From Mesocentrotus franciscanus (taxonomy: Eukaryota > Echinodermata > Echinoidea > Camarodonta > Strongylocentrotidae), in the NCBI GenBank assembly GCA_037976565.1, contig CP137679.1, positions 11,538,651 to 11,602,650 on the forward strand: a stretch of DNA of 64,000 bases, given 5' to 3'. This document shows positions 55,770-64,000 of the stretch, piece after piece. A program made the position numbers and the translations under genes. Within the stretch, counting starts at the first letter, position 1. Every line of letters begins with the position of its first letter. Under the pieces are notes generated by a model. It made no database searches. It was given only the letters and a program-made list of their open reading frames with translations, and was not told the origin of the DNA.

Positions 55770-56904
55770 TTAATGATCACCCAATGGGTTTTGTGATAAT
55801 GACCGTACGTGTTGTGAATTGGATCCTGCCATGGTACTAGATATTTAAGCGAATAATAGTCTGCTTTCGAGTGAGGTTCCACTCTTGGTCATTGACACTG
55901 ACTGCATAGACTCAGAATGTAATAGTTGTTACTTCGCTTCTTCGTATAACTCCCTCATAATACTCTATACATGCAACATCCCATCCCACATCCCATGCAA
56001 CGCTTAAAAATGAAAAAGAAGAATAAGAAAATTAAAGTAGAGATTCGACCTTTATGTCTAGACGTTGCATAATACGTTTTGTATTGGCATTATCTCCCAT
56101 CTCAGTGTGATTTTAGAAGTTATTCATATGGATTCTAAAGATTAAGCTATCTGGGTCATAGAACACAAGGCTTCAGGTCATAGCGACCGAGCTGTTTATT
56201 TCTTTATTTAGAGTTTGTATCTACTTGTTATTCCATTTTCATTTTCAACTCTCGAAAACGCATTTATTATGCATTTCATCTAGGAAAATTTGCAAAGGAG
56301 AATTTCAATCGAGTTTCGCATTCTAAACTATTTTCTATTCACTCAATTGAGGCTCAAAACTAAATGATCCCAGGAGAATATATTGTCTAGCAATTCAGTA
56401 AGGCAGCCGAAAGTTAGGATTTTCTTTCCCTTAATGTTGTACCTTTGCACATGATATTTGCCCCCTTCCACCCCTCCCATACACCACTGCAATGTAAGGC
56501 TTAGCAATTGATGGTACGATATGTAGACTGATTGATCTTAAGATATATTGGGTTTACATAGTACAGGGCTCAATTGCCAATGTTACAATAAATCAATCTC
56601 CAATTTATCTTTGTGCAATCCAGGGGCCAGATGTGAATGGGAATTAACCATTTCGCCATTGGGCTAAATAAGTAAGTTAACCAGGCCACAAAATAGAGTT
56701 ACACCTTAACAAGCTCACGGTGAAGAGGAAAACAAATCTTAATTAACCCTAAGCTGCTCCCACTTTAGATAATGTAATTCCAGCTTTCCCATTCTAATTG
56801 CTATTTTCTTTTCCTCATCCCTATAATTAAAAATGCTTTTCTTCATCTTTTCTAAAGTTGGTACTTGCCCCCCCCCCCTGATCTTGACATAAATATAACA
56901 TACT
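55770..56904. other. Non-coding stretch
   Basis: AT-rich, no gene recognised. A C9 run near 56870 lies just beyond the LINE 3' end. Confidence 0.45.
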
Positions 56905-56916
56905 TCACCATGAAAA

Positions 56917-57705
56917 TTATAGTTTTACAGATTTTATTCTATATGAACTACCTCCCATCCCAACAAATATATCTCGCCATTCTAAATCTTTAATTTCATC
57001 TAACTCAAAAAGGTGTACTAAAGCCTGCCATATCCTTTGAACGCTCCCGCAAGATAAAAATAAATGTTTATATGTTTCTATTTCCTGTTTACAAAACGAA
57101 CATAAGTTGTCACCAACAAAACCAAATCTATGAAGATGCTCATTAGTATATATGGCTCCATATAATAATCTAAATTGAAGTTCTCGTTGTTTTCTAATGG
57201 GTATAGTAATTCTTGGTCTAACAAATATTTCTTTTAATTCTTTATCTATAAAATCATAATTATTTTGCACATCCCTTACCTGCAAATCATACGTTTGCTG
57301 TAGTAATTTTATAAAATAATCATAAATTGTTCTTGAACCCACATCCCAAAACTGTACTTTTTTACCTAAAGTATAAAAATAAGTATTATAACTTATAACA
57401 TCAACCTCGAGGAATTGTATTAACCCTGAATCATCTTTCCATAACCTGGGTATCGCATCATAAATATCAATAATCATAAGCAAATTATTAACTTTCATAC
57501 CGAGGTTCACAAAATATTGAACAGACTTAACATGAGCTTTCTCAATCAAGTGATTCACTTGCACAATCCCTCTTTCAAACAAGTATCTATCAAATATAGT
57601 TTTTCCATTTATACATATATTCCGATTATTAAAAATAATTGGATTCATATTACCCTCCAAATATCTTAAATTATTTGTCTCTTGCCATGCTTGCAACATT
57701 TCCAT
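56917..57705 (-). pseudogene. LINE ORF2 C-terminal domain
   Basis: An uninterrupted 262-codon frame ends shortly before the LINE 3' end. It contains FRLLYGAIYTNEHLHRFG and the Cys/His motif C-SF-C..ETYKHLFLSC, found after the RT in L1/Tx1-like ORF2. It is separated from the RT by the duplication at 57745-57927 and other breaks, so it is a fragment and not a host gene. Confidence 0.75.
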
Positions 57706-57744
57706 ATAGTACGGTGGAATATCTAAAAGGAACTTAATCTTTTT

Positions 57745-57927
57745 TATATCATAATCACATTAAAAAAAATAATCTACCACCCACAAACTGTAAGCAATAA
57801 TCAAAAAACAATTTCCATCCCAAATTTTTCTCTCCATATATCATAATCACATAAAAAAATAAATCTACCACCCACAAACTGTAAGCAATAATCAAAAAAC
57901 AATTTTCATCCCAAATTTTTCTCTCCA
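57745..57927. repeat. 91 bp tandem duplication within the LINE
   Basis: Two copies of a 91 bp block ('accacccacaaactgtaag', 'atcccaaatttttctctcc'), differing by a few bases. The duplication disrupts ORF2. Confidence 0.85.
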
Positions 57928-58315
57928 TATAAAAAACGTTTTATCCACATTATGCGCTGTATTTTAACGGACATTTATAAATTAATAATTCTTAATCCTC
58001 CAAAGTCATAATCCTGATACATTATTGCCCGCTTAATTCGATCATTCCCCCTCCATATAAATTCACATGAAATTTTTGCAACTTCTTTGTATACCCAATG
58101 AGGGACAATAACGAGAGATGAGATATAATTTAATTTTGAAAGCGCATAAGTTTTTAACAGATGTATTTTTCCCATAATATTTAAATCTCTTTCCACCATA
58201 CTAGCAATTTTTTAATTTTACTTAGAATTTCTTTATAGTTCAAATCATGTTTTAATCTTCGATCTAATGAATAACTAACCTCTAAAATGTGTATTTCCTT
58301 AACCAAATTTCCAAG

Positions 58316-59445
58316 TCAAGGCCCATCAGGTTTGTTTTTATCCTCACCCATCCACATAAGATGTGTCTTTGTTTTATTCACTTTTAGACCACTAATTTGT
58401 TCAAATGATTCAAAAATATATTGCAACCTTCTAACCGAATCAATATCCTTCAAAAATATTGTCATATCGTCTGCATATAACACTTGCCTAATTTCAAATT
58501 TTCCAAATGTACTCCCTTTAATACCGTTGTCCCTCCTTATTGCATGTGCCAAAACTTCGATGGCAACCAAAAACAAATAGGGCGACAACGGATCCCCTTG
58601 CCTTGCTCCCCTTTCTATTTCAAAATACCCCGTGGAGTGACCACCGTTTATAATACAACTACTTATCCCCGTATACAATAATTTTATCCAAGAGCAAAAT
58701 GAATCCCCAAAACCGAACAATTTCAATATTTGAAATAAATATCTATGAGATACAGAGTCAAAAGCTTTCTTAAAACCAACTGCACATAAAAACCCTTTTC
58801 CTTGTTCCCCATATATGCATAGAATAAAATAACTTATCATCTATCAATCGTACAGCTTCCCCAATATTTCTCTTATATATATATCTTTTATATATCCAAC
58901 TTGATCATGATGAATTATTTCATTTAAAACCTCTTTCATCCTCTTTGTTAGAACCTTTGATACAATTTTATAATCTTCATTCAAAAGCGTGATAGGTCGA
59001 TAATTTTTTATATGGAGTATCTTTCGCTTCTTTCTTAATTAAGGTAATAATTCCTTGTTTTTGAGATGCTGTTAATTCCCCACTTTCATATGTTTCATTC
59101 AATACTTCTACTAACAAATCATCCAAAGCTGGCCAAAAAGTACAATAAAAACTCAACTGTAAACCCATCATTTCCCGGGGTTTTATTCAATTTCATTTCT
59201 TTTAAGACCTTCAAACATTCATCTTTAGTTAATTTACCTTCACAGATTTCCCGATTGTGTTCATTTAACTTTAAAATATCATCAAAAAAGAAAGAATCGT
59301 TTTGATTTATATCATCCCTTAATGAATATAAATGTTTATAAAATAGTTTAAGTTCCTTTAAAATTTCCTCCTTATCTCTAGTAGTTTCCCCATTTTCTCT
59401 ATACACCTCCCTAATTACGCTTTTCCTTTTATTCGATTTTAACAA
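58316..59445 (-). pseudogene. LINE ORF2 reverse transcriptase, frameshifted
   Basis: Boxes in order on the minus strand: NKTPGNDGFTVEF (near 59190), a DYK..VGYIK region, VGFKKAFDSVSHRYLF (58770), GARQGDPLSPYLFLVAIEVL (58600), VLYADDMTIFL (58470) and LKVNKTKTHLMWMG (58370). The YADD catalytic pair is intact, but at least two frameshifts (near 58840 and 59000) split the domain. Confidence 0.8.
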
Positions 59446-59493
59446 CTGTTCAAAATATTGCGTATTATTTTCTCTATCTTCAAACCAAGCTGC

Positions 59494-60575
59494 TCAAGAT
59501 CTTAATTTAATGCCCTGTCGAGAAAAATCATACAATTTATTTAATTTATCCCTTTTCTTCGCAATACAATCAACGATATATTTAGTGGGTCCCACTACCA
59601 GTTTGCTTTCTAAATCCTTAATTTGTTTCTCTAACAGTTCTATTTCCTTACTTTTGCCTTTTCCCGCGAGTATGTTATAATGAATTCTCTCATTTTCATC
59701 TTTAAAAAATCCCAAAATACTAGTTTTTTCAAAATCTGTAATGACCATTCATTTGTTAATTCATGTATTTCCTTATTCATCCCTTCAACAAAACCTTTAT
59801 CCATACATAAACTACTATAAAATTTTCCAATATGATTTCCCCAAAACAAACTTATCAACCAAATAATTAAATTCTAGCCTAACGCCAGAATGATCTGGCG
59901 TAATTGATGTCAAAATCTCACACGTACCCACCAATTTTTCAACACTACGAGGTATAAACCAATAATCTAATCGACTTTGCACAACCGGCCACTTTTGTCG
60001 AAAAGTAAATTGCTTTACATTCGGATTTCTTTTTCTCAATATATCTTCTAAATCGTATTTATTTAAAAATTCCTTAATCAAATCAATAATCCTAGATTTC
60101 ACAGGTGTTTTTGACCCCACATAATCTAATTTTCCATCCAATATGCTATTAAAATCATCTCCTAATAAAACTAAATAGTCCCGATCAAACTGATTAAAAA
60201 TACTTTCATCTAACTTCTTCAAAAGTTCAATTTGTAAATTTTCTTTATCCCTTGTTGGAAAATAAACATTACACAATCGCATTTTTACCCTTTGTATTTC
60301 ACCTTTAAAAATAATTTATCTGCCCTCTTCATCTACTTTAATATTTTTTTTTCCAAAATGTAAATGATTACAAAATAAAATAAGTACCCCTCTACTATGG
60401 TTTGACCCATGACTAAAAAACATTGGCCCTCACCAATCTTGTATCCACCGCTTTTCTACCGCTACTGTACTATATGTTTCTTGTAAGAAAATTATACTAT
60501 TCTTTTTACTTTTGCACCATTCAAAAATATTCACTCTTTTAACCTCTCTTATTCCTATTTAATTTCATTGCCATT
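59494..60575 (-). pseudogene. LINE ORF2 endonuclease and linker, broken
   Basis: Endonuclease motifs on the minus strand: SIIFLQETYST (about 60490), NHSRGVLILF (60410), NVYFPTRD (60265), LVLLGDDFNSIL (60170), SRLDYWFIPRS (59970) and SITPDHSGVRL (59900). All key acidic and His positions of the APE-type fold are present, but stops and frameshifts occur near 60320, 60430 and 59850. Fragmentary linker frames run from 59858 to 59494. Confidence 0.75.
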
Positions 60576-60580
60576 TTATT

Positions 60581-61397
60581 TCATATATAATTGTATCCAT
60601 AACCTTACGTCCATAAACTCTAAAGAAATGACCACATAATCTTTTTCCCCCGTGACCATATGTACAGAAAAAACGGCCAAACAAACATGTACATGCATAC
60701 TAATCTTCAAACTAAATTTTAAAAAAATGCAAGCAGACTCCACCCCGTACCACGCAACACATACGAACCACTCCCCATCCACCAACTTCCACCATCGAGA
60801 ACTTATAAAAGAACGTACTGAAACCGGCTTCTCCGCTCCCGCTAAAACACCCAAAACAAACTATAAAAACAAAAATATATTATCAAGGCTTAGCGCATAC
60901 CCTTACTTTTCACCCCTTCCCAGTAAAATCCACATGACCGAGTCAAATACATCATGCATAGCACCAACTACTATGTCAATAGGAATAAACCTTTTCTTTC
61001 CCTTATACCAAAAAAAATAAACAAATAACACAATTAAAATAGAGCAAACACATGATCTCTATAACCTTTTTAGTAGACCTGTTCACAAGACATCTACAGA
61101 ATAGACCCTCATGCCAACATAATCAAACACATTTATAGATTGCCTGTACTGTAACCCAAAGCCCACCAGAGGCTCGCTCCACATGGCAACAAGCAAGACA
61201 GATCCTAAACAAACAACAACAACAACCCCAAAAAAAAAAAAAAAAAAAACGCACACACACACACACACAAACACATATTAAAGAAAATGTTTCAATCTTT
61301 ATGCTTTCAATTTGATTTCTAAATATCCAGCTCTATTTACAAGAATAATATTTGAGTATATATCTGCAATTTATTGTTTGAACGAGAGATCACAGGT
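60581..61397. other. Non-coding stretch, possible LINE 5' region
   Basis: No ORF1 motif was found. An A18 run and (CA)n microsatellite lie at 61229-61268. Confidence 0.4.
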
Positions 61398-61573
61398 TTA
61401 ATGTAAAAAATACGTTCTGAATTTGACTTCAGCAATGATTTCATTTAATAGTGTGGTTGCAATTGAGAAATCACTTTCGATTGTTTGGTCCATACCATCG
61501 ATAGGTCCGTATTCATCTTTGGTTGGGGGAGATCAAATATGACGTCACTGCTATCGTCAAATTTGTATTGCGT
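61398..61573 (-). pseudogene. Decayed copy of the last exon of the acidic-protein gene
   Basis: The minus strand reads DDSSDVIFDLP, a one-base shift, then TKDEYGPIDGMDQTIESDF and ATTLLNEIIAEVKF, ending at a stop. This matches the C-terminus of the intact frame at 62219. Downstream sequence is also similar to the 3' flank of the intact copy, so the duplication included the 3' UTR. Confidence 0.7.
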
Positions 61574-61627
61574 TTCAGTTTGATATCGGCCTACGTGTAC
61601 TACTTATGTTTTTGTTTTCATAATGAT

Positions 61628-61856
61628 CAGTGGCGGATCCAGGGGGCACAAGGGCACGTGCCCCCGCCAAAAACTAAAAATAATAATTAGTGCTCACTAC
61701 CCCCCACCGCCCCACTGAGCGAATTTTCGGCCGGCGCGATTTTCCAATTTTCGGGAGCAAAAAAAAAAAATTAGTGCTTACTACCAACCCCAACCCCTTT
61801 GTGGGAGCAAAACAAAAAATTGTGCCCCCCCCTAAGAAATCCTGGATCCGCGCCTG
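61628..61856. mobile_element. hAT-like MITE, 229 bp
   Basis: Ends CAGTGGCGGATCCAGG and CCTGGATCCGCGCCTG; the interior has two blocks of 'aaaaattagtgct(c/t)actacc'. Related to 31439 and 38142. No exact target duplication was found. Confidence 0.68.
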
Positions 61857-62158
61857 ATGATTTTCATAATTTTCAAACCTACCAAGGTATGAAGCCCTGC
61901 CCTCTTTCACTATCTTCTTTCTATACCACTCTTTGCGCTTTTTTAAAAATAAATATGTCACTGTTATGGTCTCGGTTATGTTTTTGAAAATGATTTTAAA
62001 GCTAAAGGGTAATCTTATATTATTAGTTTATACTTTCTACTTAAATTGAGTTTGAATGGGTGTCTACTTGAGTATTTTACGAGTTTTCACACAAACACAA
62101 ACACACAACAACAACAACCAAACAATTGTATTTTTAATTTAAGTATGGAATATCCAGT

Positions 62159-62164
62159 TTTATT
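62159..62164 (-). terminator. Candidate polyadenylation signal of the acidic-protein gene
   Basis: AATAAA on the minus strand about 55 bp after the stop codon. Confidence 0.5.
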
Positions 62165-62218
62165 TAAAAGGAAACGATCGAGTATTTGTGATTGTTTAAA
62201 CAAAAATATATAAGAAGT

Positions 62219-62749
62219 TCAATTGTTATAATCCAGTTTGAAGGCGACCTCAGCAATGATTTCATCTAGAAAAGTTGTTGCAAAGAAGAAATCACTTTCG
62301 ATTGCTTGGTTCATACCATCGATAAGCAGGTATTCATCTTTGGTGAGGGAGAGATCAAGTATGATGTCGCTGCTGTCGTCATCGAAAAGATCATGAGTTG
62401 AGTTTGACAACTCGGCGACTGTCGTAAACCTGTCGTCATCGTCTCCATTGCCGGTTGTAATGCTGGAGACGTCTGTGAAACTATCATTGTCCATTTCGTC
62501 CATGAATCTGATCAAGCTAGAAGTAGTGTCAGATAACAATGAATCGTTATCATCTTCGTTGTGAATCTCGATCAAGACTTCGTGACGGAGATGACAGCAG
62601 TCGGATGCGATACTTGTTCCGTCGTTGTTGTCGCTGTAGTTTTGATTGGAGGCGGAGATTGGGTAATACGTTATGCTTGGGAAGCCCTCTTCCGAACTCC
62701 ACAATGATGTCGAGTCGCTGAATGTATCGTTGATATTAATAGAGTGGAA
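62219..62749 (-). CDS. Acidic-protein gene, exon 3 (main body and stop)
   Basis: After an acceptor AAACACAG the frame reads FHSININDTFSDSTSLWSSE and continues 176 codons to a stop. The protein is rich in Asp, Ser, Thr and Glu (for example NEDDNDSLLSDTTSS, GNGDDDDRF, DDDSSDIILDL). It ends in TKDEYLLIDGMNQAIESDF and TTFLDEIIAEVAF. There is no signal peptide, membrane segment or known domain, so I do not assign a function. Together with exons 1-2 the protein is 227 residues with a basic start and an acidic body. A decayed copy of the C-terminus at 61398-61573 keeps the final motif best. Confidence 0.68.
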   Translation of the reverse strand, partial: FHSININDTFSDSTSLWSSEEGFPSITYYPISASNQNYSDNNDGTSIASDCCHLRHEVLIEIHNEDDNDSLLSDTTSSLIRFMDEMDNDSFTDVSSITTGNGDDDDRFTTVAELSNSTHDLFDDDSSDIILDLSLTKDEYLLIDGMNQAIESDFFFATTFLDEIIAEVAFKLDYNN

Positions 62750-63056
62750 CTGTGTTTGAAGGAAGACAAAGATTGATATTATTATATTATTATTATATTA
62801 GGTAGGGTTGCGTGTTGAGGAGAAAAAACCTTATACAGGTTATAGAAGTACATACAGAGAGGCGCACAAACCAATGTACGAAAAGAGAAGACTGTATAAT
62901 GGCAAATAGGAAATTTAATAAAAGCCAGAAGAAACAAAGGGTGGAAGTTTACAATAATGATACAATTCCAGACATTACTGTTCTTATTGACTTCATCATA
63001 TCTTATCTGAATAGTATGAAGAATATTGAATAATTTGGTGCGAATAGAATTCCTAC

Positions 63057-63115
63057 CATTTTGAGGGCTTCTGCTGTCAAAGCATTACTTCGGCTGGCAG
63101 TACTGTCCTCGGGGG
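63057..63115 (-). CDS. Acidic-protein gene, exon 2
   Basis: A 59 nt exon between acceptor TTATTTCCAG and donor GTAGGA. Entered in phase 1 it reads A-PEDSTASRSNALTAEALKM and leaves in phase 0 to exon 3. Intron lengths are 261 bp upstream and 307 bp downstream. Both phases fit, which supports the model. Confidence 0.65.
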
Positions 63116-63376
63116 CTGGAAATAAATAAATAAAATATTTCTTAACTTTCAAACTTGTTATAGAGGAAAAAATGATAGAAAGTGGTGCAACATTGAATGA
63201 TGGTCAAAAAAGTACCGCAGTATTTTTGGTTCGTGTTTGACGAAGTTTTGGAGTTTGGTAACTACATGGACAATAAATCTGATTTAGGTATAGATACTTT
63301 TCAAATGTGAATAGTGAGTTAATGTGTTTGTTACGGTTATATGACTGTCAAGGGAGCTTTAGGAAAATATTCCTAC

Positions 63377-63470
63377 CTGAAAAGAGACAGCACAGTCTCC
63401 TCATACTATTTCCCATTTTCTTTCGAAGTCGGGCGAAAAATCGTCGCTTACGCGAAGATCGGCGAGCCAT
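63377..63470 (-). CDS. Acidic-protein gene, exon 1 (basic N-terminus)
   Basis: From the ATG at 63470-63468 it reads MARRSSRKRRFFARLRKK, then MGNSMRRLCCLFS, and ends in phase 1 at a GTAGGA donor. The Arg/Lys clusters would serve as a nuclear localisation signal or nucleic-acid contact; LCC could be lipid-modified. The frame stays open upstream to another ATG near 63532. A TATA-like CTATAAAG overlaps that region and favours the 63470 start, but this is inference. Confidence 0.6.
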
Positions 63471-63482
63471 TCTCTTTGAGAT

Positions 63483-63700
63483 TATATAGACAGAAGCAGA
63501 GCAAAGGTCTTTATAGCAAGGAGAATTCATAAAGAATGAAACTCTCGTAGGTAATGCGTTACTAATATAAACACAAAACTTGCGCATTTCATTGTTACGT
63601 CTGATTTTTTATTAGGAGTTTAGTAACGCTTTCATGATTGGTCAGAAGTTTCTACTCGAACGCATTGGTGCTGAATATTCATTGTTACGTAAGTCAATGC
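63483..63700 (-). promoter_or_regulatory. Candidate promoter of the acidic-protein gene
   Basis: On the minus strand, TATA-like CTATAAAG (about 63508-63515) and TATATAA (63483-63489), a CCAAT box in CTGACCAATC (about 63636-63645), and two related blocks, 'cattgttacgtctg' (63589) and 'cattgttacgtaag' (63680). The second contains the bZIP-type palindrome TTACGTAA. The arrangement resembles a compact inducible promoter. Confidence 0.35.
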
Positions 63701-63799
63701 GCGTAAATGTTTGAGAGGGGTTTTCCAATAGGATGAAGTAAGGGCACGCGATGACCTCACAATGTAAGTAGATTTTGTCCCTTTAATATAAACTGCTAA

Positions 63800-64000
63800 A
63801 AGGCAGCGGCGTATCTAGGGGGTGGAGGCAGAGGGGGCATGTGCCCAGGGCGGCACTTGGAGGGGGTCCCCAAAACGCACAAAGAGACAGGTGCAAAGCC
63901 GGGTGCAAAGAAGCAAAAGAGAGAAAGAAAAAGGGAGAATAGGAATACAAGATTATGATAACACTAAGGATTATAATAATGCGCCCCTAAAACGTAGGGT
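63800..64000. mobile_element. Partial MITE-like element cut by the window edge
   Basis: Begins 'ggcagcggcgtatctagggg' with 'gggggcatgtgcccagggc', in the style of the hAT-like ends at 61628, followed by a purine-rich run. The other end is outside the window. Confidence 0.4.

Larger units (their letters stand above)
56905..60580 (-). mobile_element. Tx1/L1-like LINE, ORF2 portion, decayed
   Basis: A minus-strand non-LTR retrotransposon carrying endonuclease, RT and a C-terminal Cys/His region in the expected order. It belongs to the same broad class as the element at 9880 but to a different lineage. No ORF1 with zinc knuckles was found upstream (60581-61390), so it is 5'-truncated or ORF1 has decayed. 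Several frameshifts and a 91 bp tandem duplication disable it. Confidence 0.75.

Noticed and set aside
63307..63532. + strand frames of about 60 codons opposite exon 1 of the acidic-protein gene
   Set aside because: The minus strand has a fitting donor and phase with two further exons; the + strand has none.

Overview
This window is eukaryotic, AT-rich and repeat-dense. Its genes are split by introns with GT..AG borders. The mix of a tandem family of class A (rhodopsin-like) GPCRs, a secreted SRCR-domain gene, tRNA-derived SINEs, Tx1/L1-like LINEs, hAT-like MITEs and a foldback (TU-like) element suggests a marine invertebrate deuterostome, most likely an echinoderm. That assignment is inference from content; no species-specific marker was seen.

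Layout. 1-699 (- strand): the first two exons of a GPCR cut by the window edge. 700-9,650: mostly non-coding, with a palindromic MITE split by a LINE fragment. 9,655-16,613 (- strand): a dead GPCR gene whose second exon is interrupted by a ~4.9 kb Tx1-like LINE on the + strand. 17,826-22,780: LINE and SINE remnants. 23,082-25,774 (+): the one GPCR gene that appears intact, two exons and about 329 residues. 26,337-34,600: hAT-like elements, a third GPCR relic (32,185-32,807, -) and LINE/SINE debris. 35,151-52,080 (-): a seven-exon gene, assembled here from splice sites and phase, encoding a signal peptide, two SRCR domains separated by tiny linker exons, and a charged tail. Its introns are filled with nested MITEs and SINEs. 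53,451-55,769: nested MITEs, a foldback element and a 307 bp palindromic MITE. 56,905-60,580 (-): a second, decayed Tx1/L1-like LINE. 61,398-63,470 (-): a three-exon gene for an unrecognised 227-residue protein (basic N-terminus, acidic body) with a decayed copy of its last exon beside it.

How the genes relate. The GPCR copies share one architecture: a TM1-TM2 exon, a phase-0 intron, then a TM3-TM7 exon. They look like a local tandem family with one apparently intact gene, one partial gene and two wrecks. In the SRCR gene every intron is phase 1 except the last (phase 0), so domains and linkers can be duplicated or skipped without breaking frame. Three copies of the linker-exon unit lie within it, one of them decayed. 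Nothing ties the GPCR, SRCR and acidic-protein genes into a single pathway.

Limits. All exon calls are by eye from reading frame, splice dinucleotides and family motifs. No homology search or transcript data was available.
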